A stretch of DNA of 64,000 nucleotides from the NCBI GenBank assembly GCA_030407085.1, contig CM059584.1, positions 135,770,001-135,834,000 of the forward strand, written 5' to 3'. The notes under the pieces are model-generated. The model saw nothing but the letters and a program-made list of their open reading frames with translations. It made no database searches and was not told the origin of the DNA. Numbering within the stretch: position 1 is the first letter of the stretch; every line of letters begins with the position of its first letter. Both the position numbers and the translations under genes were made by a program. Of this stretch, positions 41,869 to 54,011 are shown one piece after another. The DNA comes from Trichopria drosophilae (taxonomy: Eukaryota > Arthropoda > Insecta > Hymenoptera > Diapriidae).

Positions 41869-42060
41869 CTGCAGTGTCCCGGTATATTTGCCTGTCGCCG
41901 CTCTCTTTTTTCCCCCACCTTGCAGGCTGGGCCTCAAGGGCCTGCTGCGACGTCACGAACATAACGCAATTCAGGAGAGTGGGAGAAACAGCGCTCCCTT
42001 CTTTTGGTAAACATAACGATAAGGTGAGGAACCGACGGGGCAAATATACCGGGATTCTAC
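41869..42060. mobile_element. 192-bp TA-flanked MITE
   Basis: The left end contains CCCGGTATATTTGCCTGTCG and the right end CGACGGGGCAAATATACCGGG, inverted and nearly identical. TA lies on both outer sides. Mariner-type MITE by ends and size. Non-coding. Confidence 0.6.
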
Positions 42061-42802
42061 TATAGGTAATGCTTTTTTGTATAAAATCTAGATTTCATTA
42101 CTTACATCACGGCTACGACTAGGAATGTCAAAACGCCACGGTAAAGTAGTAACCCAAAATTTAGCGCGCAATCATATTTTTGAAAACTTTCTTTACTGTC
42201 GGCGATTAGACACATTTATGCAGGTTCAAGGATAAAATTCAAGGATCGAAATAAAAAAGAGACCAAACTTGTGTAATGTGAACTGAAAATATTATTAAAA
42301 AGCATTTTACAACAAAAAATAACTAAAAAACAAACAAAAATACGCTTTACATTTAAATTAAGAACAATTGGGTTGTATCATTTAAAATAATAACATAACA
42401 AACCGTACAAAAGAGAGAGTGTTTCGTGTTCGTGTCGCGTGCGTGTTATTTGTTTTCCGTTATCGTTCCTTTTTTTGCTTTTTTTTTCACTCGCAACCCG
42501 CGTAGATTCGACGCGTAAAATATTTTTTTTTTCTGCTGTCCAACAAAGAGAACGACAGTATGAATCACGGTCGAGCATTAATTTGCATAGTTTGGCGCGA
42601 AACATTGCGAATCGAAGAAAGGGACGAGGGACTCGCACATCTGTCGATCGGGTCGCGTCGCACCTGTCGTCGTCTACGTCGTCAACGTCATCGTCTTTCT
42701 TTCTTGTAACATCATTAAAAGCTACTAAAAGCGAAAAGCAACTACCAACCGAAAAAACTCGAAACAGTCAAGGTGTGACGCGACGCAATTAATTCGCAAA
42801 TC

Positions 42803-42822
42803 CTCTCTCTCTCTCTCTCTCG
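42803..42822 (+). repeat. (CT)n microsatellite
   Basis: Ten uninterrupted CT repeats. Confidence 0.9.
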
Positions 42823-43021
42823 CTCTCGATTAAATTCAAAAAACAACAGTACTCTTATGTAATATTCCGCAACGTCCCTTTGCGCGATTCGACCGAATTC
42901 GCAAGTTCCCTGCACGATTTTTTGTACAATTACAACGAGCAAACAATAATAAGCGTGTCGTTGATAATCCAGTTTGTATAAGACGGCAACGCGACACCGA
43001 GAAATCAAACCCTTTAATTAA

Positions 43022-43027
43022 TTTATT
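43022..43027 (-). terminator. Candidate proximal brat poly(A) signal
   Basis: TTTATT on plus (AATAAA on the brat strand). It is the first clear match found downstream of the stop, and would give a 3' UTR of about 3.3 kb. The call rests on the hexamer alone. Confidence 0.25.
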
Positions 43028-43400
43028 ATCGATGCTACGAATCTTTCTAATTCAAATTCAACGACAGTCGTTTTTTTAATTCCCCCAGCGCGGATAAACG
43101 CGACGGAAACGAATCGTCGAACGAATACTCAGTTCATCAGACTTACCTAACCTAGAAACGTTTGCGATGCGCATCTCTTTTTCCGCGTCGTTCTCGCCGG
43201 GAAACGTCGTCGGGGGGCGATATTCGCGCACAAGCGCATTCTCGGGTCACCCTCGTTCATTTGTTCTCCGGCCGTTACACTCCGCGCATAATTACTTCCG
43301 TCCGAAACGTCACGTCTCTAAGTACAACAGTCGCGTTAAAAAAAAATGAATGACCCTACAACAAAAATACAATAGCGCGCGCAAGATCTCAAAGTCATGG

Positions 43401-43417
43401 ACTGCCATCTAACGGCC
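43401..43417 (-). promoter_or_regulatory. CTCF-like motif
   Basis: The minus strand reads GGCCGTTAGATGGCAGT, a good match to the CTCF core (TAGATGGC). Confidence 0.4.
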
Positions 43418-43996
43418 TTCCAAAACTTTCAGAGGGTTGCGCCATTGATGAAAAAAAAAAAAACATCATCGCGACGACGCGAATGGAACAGATGAATTTT
43501 CGAACGTTAACGCTTGCGATACGAGTAATGATGAGATTCTGCATTAGTTTCGAACCGAGGGCGAGGACGGAGAACGCTACCGTGACGGCGAAATCGCGAC
43601 TCCTTTAGGGCAGTGACGCTTCTTAGTGAATTGGATAAAAAGTACAAAAAAATAGCGATACAAGTAATAGTCGTGAGAGACGATGTTGCAAAAAAATATT
43701 AATACAATAATAGTCGTTTTCTGAAGCGGCTATAATAATTAATAATAATATAATAATAATGAATGTAAATGTAAACATGCATGAAGTCGCTAGACGGGTA
43801 TTATCAGGCCCCACGCTATCGCGACCCATCCAACAAAATATATTAATACTATGCGCGCTCGCGCTAAGAAAAAACGCGCGAGATCGCAGTCGTTACCGCT
43901 CGTCCGGTCAGGTCGAACAGAATTAAAATCCCGTGTAATAACGCGACGAAATAAACAAAAATAATGAATGTAGGAGGATCCAAGTGGGGGTTACGA

Positions 43997-44013
43997 GGCG
44001 CCACCTGTAGGCG
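43997..44013 (-). promoter_or_regulatory. Strong CTCF-like motif
   Basis: The minus strand reads CGCCTACAGGTGGCGCC, containing CAGGTGGCGCC, an exact match to the insect CTCF core. Confidence 0.5.
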
Positions 44014-45100
44014 AGAGCGTGGCGCGCGGAGCACAACACGAAAGTGAAAAAAAATGAGTGGTGAAAAGAAAAACACAATAGATTAAAGACAAACTTAATA
44101 ACCAGACGTAGAAGAGAGAAGAAAACTCTTACGAGATACACTTCATTTACTTGCTACTAACTACGACACTACGTAAAAATAAAAAATTGTAATAATCATA
44201 CAAAATAATAAAACACAACGGTCGATGAAGTTCACGTGTGGTGGTGATATCGGGGAGTTGCTACGGTCTATGAATCTGGTCCGTCGATAGGCTAGGCGAT
44301 TGGAAAAAAGAAAAAAACAACTATATCGAACTTCAATATTTGTAAAGGAAAAAAAATGCGCGTCAAGTTAAATGAGAAGTACCACCCAACGACCGCGTAA
44401 TACTGTGTTTCAACCTCTCTTTATCTCGGAACGCTTCCAGTTCGAGGCTTAACCGTCAGTCTTTCGCGTTGAGAAATATAAAAAAAAAAAAAAAAGAAAT
44501 GACGCCCGCACTTTCGAAACGGCGATTGTCGCGCTTCGGTGAGAAAGCCCTCAGCATGGTCGTCGCAAAGTTTCGCGTCCTGGCGGGAAATGAGAAATTC
44601 TCGACACGTGTAGTATCGTCATACAATAAAATAAAAAAATGACTGCACATCTCGACCCACGTGTATGTGTCGCGTCTCGGCAGCCCCGCGAAACCTTGCG
44701 CACCGTAATCGAAAAGTAGAGCTTATTAATTTACGTCCAACCGTAACATAGTTTTTTCGTACCCGCGAAATTTGTTTCTGCTTACGACTTCTGGGACTCG
44801 ACGCCTGCCGAGAATATTTGAACATCGACGTAAAAAAATATGGCGTACATCGGAGCTGTACGCGCTTTACAATAAAGAAACAAATAAAGAAAACGTTCGA
44901 AGAAGAGACAAATTTCTGCGTTGGTACTCTTGATCGCTGGCTGACGTCGCGCTCTCTTTGGAAATACACCTTAACGTCTAAATCTAAAAACTTTGTGTAT
45001 AACGCTCAAACGCAAAATCAACATTTGGGGAGGATACTCCAGGGGCGTGGAACTTGTTTTCGCTCGTAAGTCGCGACATCGTTTCGACCCTTAAAATATA

Positions 45101-45192
45101 CTAATATAATAATAATAATAATAAAGATAATATAATATAATAATAATAATAATAATAATAAAAAAGATGTAATAATAATAATAATAATAATA
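45101..45192 (+). repeat. (AAT)n microsatellite
   Basis: Two long runs of AAT trinucleotides separated by short interruptions. Confidence 0.9.
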
Positions 45193-45525
45193 CGAACAAA
45201 CGCGAAAACCCTACTTATATCTTATAATTACAATAGCAATAATGATCGTAGTAATGGTGCCAAAATGATAATTACAATAATAAACGTAATAATAATACAA
45301 GTTATATAAGTTGTTGCGAAAAAAACGTGGCTGATCGTAATTCGGGCGATTAACGATCGTTTTAATCATTCTGAAAAAAAACTCACTCTCAGCCTGCGAC
45401 CGCAAGCTCGTCGGAAAAATATCGCGCGTCGCACGCGGGTTTCCTTTTTTTCGAGGTTGTTTCGCGAACACGCCTCGAAGATAGGTAAAAAGTGTGTAAC
45501 AGTTAAAAAGTAGAAACGTAAAAAA

Positions 45526-45545
45526 GGGGGGGGGGGGGGGGGGGG
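45526..45545 (+). repeat. Uninterrupted G20 tract
   Basis: Twenty consecutive G on plus, so C20 in a brat-strand transcript, about 785 nt after the brat stop. The following 150 bases are also G/A-rich. Confidence 0.95.
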
Positions 45546-46330
45546 AGGGAAGGACTAAGGGAACGAGGGAAAACGAATGGCGAATAGAAAAATTCGATAA
45601 CAGGATGGACGAGGAAGGGGGAGGGGGATTACGAAGGATGAATGTGTGCGATATACGAAGGCAGGCGAACGTCAGGGAAGAAAAACGGAGGGAAAAGTGA
45701 CTAGCGGCGGCGAGCTCTACAACTAAACAACAACAACAGTATTTTCAGTTTATAACAACATTAACAAGTAAGTTTTTCGCGCGTGTGTCTTTTGTTTTCA
45801 CGTACGTGTGAGAGTTTTCCTTCTGTACGAATATCCAAGTTTTCGAAGGGATCGCGCTCTCACGAGAGACACAATCCTACGATCCTACAGGTTTCGCGCG
45901 TAAACTTAATCTAAAATCGTCATTTACGACGTAAAATTGTAGTTTTTAAGTTGGCGTGTTCTTTTTCTTAGTTTTTTTTTTGTTCTCTTCATTCGGGTAT
46001 GTTCGCGCACGAGAGAGTCTCATTAATCCGATATTCTAATGTCCTCCTCGTTTTGCGCACGATTCTCGCGATACGTCTCGCGGAATCCGTGTTTCGAGAG
46101 TCACATAACAGGCGGGGCAATTCAAAGATCGTAGGGAAGGGACGACGCGATAAAGATGACGATGATTATGAAGATAATGCATTATGCGGTCTCCGAAGGC
46201 TTTGATGATCTCGTAGAGGCGGCGAGTTGTAAGTAACGGACAAGCGACTTGTCCCCTTGAAACTGGAATTTGCGGTAAAAAAAGTCATTTTAAACGTGGA
46301 TCGTCAACGCGACGATGAGACATCCTAGGC

Positions 46331-48724
46331 CTACATAGTGCCGATTGGTGGCACCTGAACGTAGCGATAGATGTAGAGTCGGTAATCCTTGCTAGCGAGG
46401 ACGACCGAGCCGTCGTCCATGAGGGCGACGTCGAAGCACTGTGCGTGTTTCACCTTGCTCTCCAATGCAGATACCAGCTGTCCGTCTTGGGTGAAGATCG
46501 TAAGGTTGAAGTTGTTGTGATTGTCAGCAATGAGGATTTCTCCAGCTACGTTGATACCGACGCCGATCGGATAGTTCGTGATGCCTTCGCCACCGATCTG
46601 CCGAAGATAGGTCCCTTCGTAATTGAAAACTTTTACGCAATGCGCACGATTGTCACTTATGAATATTTCTTGCTTGTCGTTCACCACGACGCCGTTTGGG
46701 AATTCGAGGTGCTTCGAGCAGCCGAATTTTTGCAAGACATTGCCAGCTTGGTCAAAGATGATAACCCTCATCACTTTGCACTCAACCACTACGATGCGTC
46801 CTTTCGAGTCAACCGTGACGCCGCGTGGATGTTGCAGAATGTTGGCTCCGAATTTGCGTACGAACTGGCCGTACTGGTTGTAGATCTGGATCTGATGAGT
46901 AGGTGACCTTTCCGTCACGATAATGTCTCCCGAGGTGCGCACCACCGCGACTCTATTTGGATAGAGCAATTGGCCATCGCGCTTCCCGCACTCCCCGAAC
47001 TGGAACTTGAATCGTCCTTCCTTGTCAAAGATCTGGATTCGATGGTTGTTCGTGTCCGCCACAATTATGTCGTTCTGAGCATTGACTGCCACGCCGGATG
47101 GTTCGGTAAATTGTCCCTCCATCACGCCAAATTCACCAAACTTACAGTGGTAGATCATCTTCTGGCGTTTGATCTGCGATTTCAGAGGAAATATGGCAGC
47201 TGGAATGAGTTTGGCCGTGAGATCGAGAACGGATTCCCCGTGGCCACCGGATCCTGCAGAGACTGTTGGCATCGGGAAATGATCGTTTGCAGACACCGAG
47301 ACCGGGTAGTGATCGCTTCCGCCGTTGCTCCATTTCTCGTAAGGATTATTCATACCGTTCAGATTAAGATCACTAATTGTCGTGGAGAAAGGTCCCAAGC
47401 TATTCGCTGTGCTGAATCGTTTGGATATGACGCTGTTGTTCTCGAAGGGCGACGGAGATGTCGAGGAAGTACAATTCGAGTTGGACGAGACCAGACCGTT
47501 GCTGTACGGCCTGTCGAGAAGAAGACCACCCAGCGAGCCTGAACTGCCTGGGCCGCTGCTCGTGTTGCTGCTGCTGCCGCCGCTCGAAAGCGCCGTGGGC
47601 CTCGCTATTGGGGGCTGTTTGCTAGGTCCGGCGTTACTGTCGTTATTGGTGCGCACATAACCAAACGTGTTTCTTACGCCTACTTGTATGGCCTGATAAT
47701 TGCTCACAAATTCCAAATCGACGGATTGATTCGCGATGTCTGGCGTGTAGCTCAGCATCAATTGAAGTTTTGAATCTAACAACTTTTTCACCATGAGCAC
47801 TTCGGTGACGGTGGTGTACTTGGTCAGCCTCTCGACAAAGTCACACGTTTCTTGAATCTTGTCCGCCCTTTCGTTGGCCTTCTGAGTGACGACTCCAAGG
47901 GATATTTGTTTGGCCGAGAATATCGACTCCAGCTCTTTTAACAATTCCTGCTTGCGTTCTTCCAACATCGATTTGTAAAACTGGAAGGTATCGTTGATCT
48001 CGCTTTGTGCTTTGTGATATTGTATTTGGAGTCTCGCCGCTCCGTGATCCGCCGCTTTAATCGCCGATCGGATATCTGCTGCTTTCGCTCGACATTCTTG
48101 TACCACTCTCGACACGGCTTCGAGTTGTTGCGGGCCGACTTCCGAAATGTGGGCGCAATCGTGAAGGGGACCAGGATGATCCGAGAGCGTGCATTCTTTA
48201 CAGACTGGCACCGTGCAGGTTCGGCAAAAGTACTTGAGAAGTTCCGTCTTGTGTCTGGGGCAGAAAAGCGTCTTCTCGCCGTTGTTGGTGCCGCCGTTGA
48301 TGACGAGGTTGTTCTTGGTCTCGTTGTTGGCCGTCGCGGATTCGACTTTCGAATCGCCGAGATTCAGGACCCGATGGCCCTCGAAACAATGCATAAATTG
48401 GTGCGCCATTACGCAATTGGGACAGAGGAAATTGGCACAATCGAAGCAACGCGCTACAGCGTCGGATTCGGTGGATTTGCAGCCAGTGCAGCGTACACCG
48501 CTGTTCCCGTTGCTGCTACCGCTACCACTGCCGCTCAGTCGGCAGCGTGGACAGGGCGTATCGCCTGGCTTCGCACTGTCTAAACAAAGGTCGCAACTGT
48601 CGACGTCGCAGATCGCCGAGTCACTTGCCGGTGGAGAACTTCCGCTTACTGTCAGCGGGGAAAGCGAGGCCAGGGAGCCGAGGGAATTCGCGCGTGATTC
48701 CAGTGATGGTGTCGGTGAGGCCAT
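46331..48724 (-). CDS. brat: Brat (brain tumor) TRIM-NHL RNA-binding translational repressor
   Basis: This is a single 797-codon frame. Brat is an RNA-binding translational repressor that works with Pumilio and Nanos and restrains growth and neural stem-cell self-renewal in Drosophila. No RING finger is present, as in Brat. B-box 1 shows C79, C82, C93, C96, C101, C104, H108 and H117. B-box 2 shows C155, H158, C167, C170, C175, C178, H183 and H188. A helical coiled-coil stretch spans about 195-345, a Ser/Gly/Asn-rich linker about 355-500, and an NHL beta-propeller about 524-797, with repeated 'PxGVxV ... IxVxDxxNHRIQIF' type blades. The protein ends VPPIGTM. Residues 40-61 form an extra Cys-rich patch (CDVDSCDLCL). 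The linker is shorter than in the 1037-residue Drosophila protein. The start was chosen because a 3' splice site lies 20 bases upstream and the context has A at -3 and G at +4. Long frames on the opposite strand are shadows of this exon. Confidence 0.97.
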   Translation of the reverse strand: MASPTPSLESRANSLGSLASLSPLTVSGSSPPASDSAICDVDSCDLCLDSAKPGDTPCPRCRLSGSGSGSSNGNSGVRCTGCKSTESDAVARCFDCANFLCPNCVMAHQFMHCFEGHRVLNLGDSKVESATANNETKNNLVINGGTNNGEKTLFCPRHKTELLKYFCRTCTVPVCKECTLSDHPGPLHDCAHISEVGPQQLEAVSRVVQECRAKAADIRSAIKAADHGAARLQIQYHKAQSEINDTFQFYKSMLEERKQELLKELESIFSAKQISLGVVTQKANERADKIQETCDFVERLTKYTTVTEVLMVKKLLDSKLQLMLSYTPDIANQSVDLEFVSNYQAIQVGVRNTFGYVRTNNDSNAGPSKQPPIARPTALSSGGSSSNTSSGPGSSGSLGGLLLDRPYSNGLVSSNSNCTSSTSPSPFENNSVISKRFSTANSLGPFSTTISDLNLNGMNNPYEKWSNGGSDHYPVSVSANDHFPMPTVSAGSGGHGESVLDLTAKLIPAAIFPLKSQIKRQKMIYHCKFGEFGVMEGQFTEPSGVAVNAQNDIIVADTNNHRIQIFDKEGRFKFQFGECGKRDGQLLYPNRVAVVRTSGDIIVTERSPTHQIQIYNQYGQFVRKFGANILQHPRGVTVDSKGRIVVVECKVMRVIIFDQAGNVLQKFGCSKHLEFPNGVVVNDKQEIFISDNRAHCVKVFNYEGTYLRQIGGEGITNYPIGVGINVAGEILIADNHNNFNLTIFTQDGQLVSALESKVKHAQCFDVALMDDGSVVLASKDYRLYIYRYVQVPPIGTM

Positions 48725-48726
48725 CT

Positions 48727-48741
48727 TCAGTCAACCGGCAT
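48727..48741 (-). other. Four-codon upstream open reading frame before brat
   Basis: ATGCCGGTTGACTGA encodes Met-Pro-Val-Asp and stops two bases before the Brat start codon. It starts two bases after the predicted splice acceptor, so it would be in every transcript that uses this acceptor. Confidence 0.55.
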
Positions 48742-48743
48742 CC

Positions 48744-48760
48744 CTGAAACATGCAAATAT
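48744..48760 (-). other. 3' splice site of the brat coding exon
   Basis: On the minus strand a T-rich tract runs into 'atttgcatgtttcag' followed by GG and then the coding start 20 bases on. The exon therefore begins at 48,743, and at least one upstream non-coding exon lies at higher coordinates. Confidence 0.7.
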
Positions 48761-49600
48761 ATCCTACTTTAATCTCTCGTGTATCAAACAATTATCATAT
48801 ACTATTTCTAAACATTCCCTATTATTAATGCATCAAGCATTATAAAATGAACATAGTTATTCGTATATAAATCATTAATGTAGACAGTTGCAAACAATCT
48901 CTCAACATCGATATGTTCCCGACAATATGGTACAGGGGTAACAAACTCGAATTCGTAAAATCCACCTAGGATAAGTTATGCTCATTAGGTATGTTGGAAA
49001 CTGAGCAACAGGAGGTAACTCGAGTCATAGATCAGAACAAAGAGCGACCTTATGGCTCGCGAACCTTCCAGGAAACGTGTGGATTCGCTTAGTCACAGAA
49101 CACACGGGGCAACCTTCGTGCAGGAATTTCGATCTCAAACCAGCGATAAAAGGAGGTGAACGTCCCACCCGAAGGAAATCGCTGCTCCCTTCTTCCACTT
49201 CTTAGAGCGGACGTTGTAGAAACCTGGATATTATCTCGCGGATACCGGGAAAAGAGCCCAGTGAACTGTGATGACACGCGTGAGAAGACCATCGCGTACA
49301 ACGTTTAAGGCGGAAGTCATAATCGGCAATGCTAGAGACTGCTGCAAAACTTAGTTCATAACATATTGAAAAAAAAATGGTTGCGCAATGTAAATGCTAT
49401 TGGTCTAGCAACAATCGTTTCAATCCTTTGCTTGGTCTGGGTATTTTGAAAAATCACTTCTATTTTTTAAATCATGAAATTTTAGTTAAAATTCGCAAAC
49501 TAACAGAAAAACGTTCGTAGAATGCAGCACATGTAGTAAGCGAACCTTTCTACATTCGTGTTCGTACACGTTCAGGGTGCGTGCACCACCAGATCGATAA
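48761..49600. other. Probable brat intron or 5' flank
   Basis: No recognisable coding frame. The segment 49,080-49,320 is less AT-rich. No confident 5' non-coding exon could be set from donor sites alone. Confidence 0.4.
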
Positions 49601-49664
49601 ACGACATTCAGGGGTCGCTTAATTCTTCTTCTCTTTCCGTCTCTGCTAGTCACTCTCACTCTTT

Positions 49665-49668
<4 letters not shown>

Positions 49669-49730
<62 letters not shown>

Positions 49731-49770
49731 TACCCTCCAATCTTTCTCTCTCTCACTCTCTCTCTCTCTG
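49669..49770 (+). repeat. Long (CT)n/(GA)n tract
   Basis: An almost pure CT run of about 58 bases is followed after a short break by a second CT-rich run to about 49,770. On the brat strand this is GAGAG, the sequence bound by GAGA factor. It lies about 1 kb upstream of the Brat start codon. Confidence 0.9.
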
Positions 49771-52700
49771 CCTGTCGCCCCTACTTCACGTCAACTTTCT
49801 CGTTGCCTCTCTCGCCACCCTTATGCCTTCTGCCTGTAGCTACTGGTGGCAGACTGCCAGGGGGCGAGAAGGTACAGTTCGTTCGCACGACCATCGACCT
49901 TGGACGAGAAAGGTCTGGAAGGTTCTATCCAAGACTCGTGGGAATCTGAATGAAGACAAGTTACCCATCTAACATGAATTTCATCTAAAGTACTAACAAT
50001 CCAATTTATCTTTTTTTGTTTTAGCAGGTTTTCAACCTTAATGGTAGACCAGTGAATGACGTTGCTCAAAATCAATTTATGCTTTTTTTTTTAAACGATG
50101 TCCTGAGCGGTAGCACTTGTAGCGCCGATTTTTCGACCTGAGCAATCATAAACCCTAATTTGATTTGCGAAGCCGCCAAACGAATGGACCAACAAAAAGT
50201 GCAACAAGTAACGCATTTTCCACAAAATACGAGTAAGGTACACGATCAAGATTTCAACAGTTTTAATCTGAATTCCAAGCGTTGTCAATTAAGCATCGCC
50301 GAATGTGAATTTGATTGTCTATTGTTAAAGAGGAGTTTCGTCGCCGGGGTTTTAGTCGTGAACGATTTGAGGATGGAAGAATCTTGAAAGTTCTGTTGAC
50401 GCAGTCGGGGATCTGGTACCGGCGGGACACGTTCATTTTCGCAATACATCGCGCCCGGTACTACGGCTAATGGTGGGGGGAGGTTTGCTTCTTGTTTCCT
50501 CGATTTTCGGGCGGGTTTTCATTGGCGAGAGAAGATTGCATCCTGGTTGAATGCACTGCACAGACGAGAAAGCGACGAGAGAGGGTGGCGGAGGCCGACG
50601 CGTCTCGTTTCCATGGCGATGCTGCATCGACCGCCCCCAACCGCAACGCGTCTGGGGATGGATCGCGGGGGACAAACGCGGAGGGTCTGGAAGAGCACTC
50701 TGGCGGGGATAGCCGCCCCCAGGGAGAGCGGAAAAAGAACACCGACAGCGGTGCATCGCCCTACGTCCTAACGTGCTTACAGGTTCTCCTCCTTCTCTAC
50801 ATTCGATGACGACGCACATCGACCTTATCCAACTGACCTTTTCAAAACCATCCATTGCCATCAATGATCGACAAATGACGCGACAAAGGGAACCAGTCTA
50901 TTTGCTTCCAGACACCATTTAAATGAGAGTTTTAGATGTTTTTTTAGATTGAAGTGCTTGATTAGACTAAATTTCGGATGATTTTGCCAGAGATTTCTTC
51001 CAGAGTAATAAATTGAAATTGGATATTGGAGACACCCGAAAGGTGTCGTATTCTAGAATTCTGGCGAACCGTTAAAATATCTCGGATGATGTTTGCAACG
51101 TTTGGAGTCCAACGAAAGCAAAATTTTTTTCAATCATTAGTGATATTTTGGACCAAAAATCGAGTGGCTTAACCGTAATTGCAACATTGATGGCAGGTTA
51201 TGTGTACTTTTCATATTTCACCCCCTCCACCCATACTCCTGATGTTCGAAATATCTTTTGTCATTAATAAGGTTTGAATATGGCAAGGATTAACAAAAAT
51301 TTCATTCAACAATTTTTTTTGGACCCCAATCGTATAATCTGTATTTATGTGTATTTTCAATACGTCCAATTTTAACCTGGAGACAATGAAAGTTCTCGAA
51401 GTAGAAGAAAAATGTTTTCAGCATAGAGAATGAAGCTGAGAAGCCATCTGGCTCGAGGAATTCCAAAATTAGTACAGCCTTCTTTATTGATATTATCATT
51501 ATTTTTGGGCCAAACACGTATGAGTGGCGATGACTAATCGATATAAAAGGCCATCGGCATCGGGAGAACAGTGGCATATCGACGGCGGTTTCGTACATAT
51601 GTATGCGGGCGTGTCGACAAAAACAAGGAAAATCCAGAAGCGAGGGAAGCTGCCGGCTAGACGTTCGCTCGATCGATCCGCCGTCATCGCTCGAAGCGTT
51701 CGGAGGACCGTACCCAACCGTAATTACTTTATTCGCCGAAAAAGAAATCAACAGATTTTTTTTATTAATTTCATCATCACAAATGTCCAAATCTACTGAT
51801 ATCCATCTTTCATTACCATAGAGCGATTGCCGTCTGCGTTACATCTGCACTTGCTGATTCGCAAAATACTTTTTTTTTCACTTTTAGCAGGACAATAAAA
51901 TGGCCGAATAAAAAATGACCTAACCAATCAATGTTTGATTGAAGGGCCTATTGTTCTCTCGACAAATTAATGTTGACGTTTCGTTTAGTTGCTATTTTTC
52001 ACGGTTTTGCGAGGAATGGCGCTCGAGTTCCGAGGACGCTGGCGAGTATTTCCGGGTTTCGTTCTGGCCACGTGTTTTATGAGTAGCACATTACACACAC
52101 CGCGGTGGTGCTCGTGACACCCGGAGGTCACTGTACTGCAGCTGGGGAACAACGATGTGTCGACACAGGCCTGGAAGGTCACGGCGCGCGTTCTCCCGCC
52201 GATTCGGACGAAATCGATCCTGGCACAGCGTCGTCGTCGTCGTCACTTAATCACGGAGGGTCTTCGTGCTGTATTGACCCTCACGGTAGGTACTCTGACT
52301 ATAACCGAGTCAATGCTATATATATATAGAGCGGCACACGTAGACAGAGAGAGTGGTAAAACATCTTCGATCTTCGCAAATTGCGCCTGAATGGTTTGCG
52401 GTCGGGCAGTAAGATAATCTTGTCCATAAATAGCGAATCAATTTGTTATGAACTTTCGTCAAGCGACAAAATTAAACTGACGCAAATTGCATCTCAACGC
52501 AAACATGCCCCGCCGTAATTGCAGTGCAATCCAAGTTCGACGAGGTGCAAGAACGTCTTTGTAATTTACATTGTTCCAGTTATTAATAAGAGCAAAATTA
52601 AATCCAAAAGGGCATTGTCGTAATTGATTCGTTTTTTGTTGTTATCTTGATACATTTTTTGCAAAATACAAGAGCTGAGGTTCGTAAATACTAATTAAAC

Positions 52701-53332
52701 GTCGTCGAGTGCTTCAGCAGCGAAGACACAAGTTCACGACGTTGAGCAAAGCGACCGTGAGCGGCAACGAGACGGCGGATTCTAGTAACTTTACAACTAA
52801 CGAGGTTCCAACACCCCCGAGACGACCTATGCTACGCGGTGAATCATCAAGAGCCAAAGTAGTTTCTAGACAACTCTTTATTCAGCGATCAAAATGACGG
52901 CTCCGCTCTTTTATTGCATTTTAATGGAATCCGTTCATTTTTATTATCTCAGAATTGTTTATGCTTTCAAATCTTTTTTTAATGTAAACTTTGATGTGCT
53001 GAATTCGAATATCATGATGAAAATTGGCGGAAATGTGATTATCATGCTGAAAACCACGAAAAAAAAATGTCTGTAAAGTTAGTAGATCATTTTAAAAGTG
53101 GAGTTCAAATCGTTTGCAGATGAGTTCTAAAATCTGGGATACTTTTAAGCAATGTTTCTAGCAATTTATATTGAGAATACTGCAAAAATTCACTAAGTAG
53201 ACTATTTATATACAAAGGATGTTAGTTTGCGATATATCATAAAAATTTAAGTACTTAATTTTGAGTTGTAAAATATTATTAAATATATAAATTGTCAGCT
53301 TAATTTTACAGATTTATTAGGATCATAAAGCT
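49771..53332. other. Brat upstream region with GC-richer islands
   Basis: Islands with high CpG at about 50,440-50,800, 51,520-51,830, 52,020-52,400 and 52,700-52,900 alternate with AT-rich sequence. The longest open frames (143, 162 and 105 codons) have low-complexity or unrecognisable products and overlap on both strands, as expected of GC-rich non-coding DNA. These are candidates for promoters, 5' non-coding exons or enhancers of brat; none can be proven here. Confidence 0.35.
49855..49868 (+). promoter_or_regulatory. CTCF-like motif
   Basis: TGCCAGGGGGCGAG contains CAGGGGGCG, a standard CTCF core variant, here on the plus strand. Confidence 0.4.
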
Positions 53333-54011
53333 TTAACCCCTTGATTGGTGAGGACGTCTGTAGACGTCATATCAATATCTTCGTTATTACTGAACCAATC
53401 GTTTTGAAATTTGTAACTCGGGGGTTTTTGGGGTTGCTGAATTCAAATTTGAGGTCAAACTTTGAAAAATCAAAATGGCCGATCCAATATGGCGATCGAA
53501 AAAGCATAAAAGTTTTTTAACTTCCCCAATGTTGAGTACTCTTAAGTTGTTGGGGTCGTTGAATTCAAATTTGAGGTCAAATTTTCAAAATTCAAAATGG
53601 CTGTACACACGTAGTTTTTCAACGAAACTACACTGTTTTTTTTACTTACCGTGTATGAGACATGTTCCAAGCTTGTGAATAATTTTACTCCTAACATTTC
53701 AATTCTGAATTTCAAAAGTTTGACGTCAGATTTGAATTCTGTGATTCAAAACCTAAGAGTACTAAGCATTGTGGAAATTTAAGAAATTTATCCTTTTTTG
53801 ACTGACATGATGAATTGGCCATTTTGAATTCCGAAAATGTTACATAAGAGAACTAAATATTGGATCTGCCATTTTCAAAATTTGACCTATGATTTGAATT
53901 TAGCGGCCTCAAACAGATTTGTATACACAGTTTCATAAAAATTGATTAACATTTGGCCTCTACCACAAGTAACACGAAAATTCTGTTTCGCAGTACCAGT
54001 CGAGGGATTAC
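53333..54011. mobile_element. TTAA-type element with palindromic repeat units
   Basis: The left end is TTAACCCCTTGATTGGTGA. The reverse complement of the right end is GTAATCCCTCGACTGGTAC, a diverged partner (TTAA changed to GTAA). Inside, two forward units ('gtaactcgggggtttttggg', then 'tcaaaatggccgatccaata') are followed by inverted copies ('ggatctgccattttcaaaat'). No coding capacity. Confidence 0.6.

Larger units (their letters stand above)
29253..46330 (-). other. Candidate very long brat 3' untranslated region
   Basis: About 17 kb directly downstream of the brat stop codon without a supported coding gene on either strand. Compared with 1-29 kb it is mostly unique, visibly richer in CpG and nearly free of transposons (only two MITEs noticed). 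Several minus-strand AATAAA signals are spread through it, and it ends at a cluster of them. In Drosophila brat is one of the genes with a greatly lengthened 3' UTR in neurons. That the whole stretch is one transcript is inference: part could be intergenic regulatory DNA. All 60-125-codon frames inside look like chance. Confidence 0.4.
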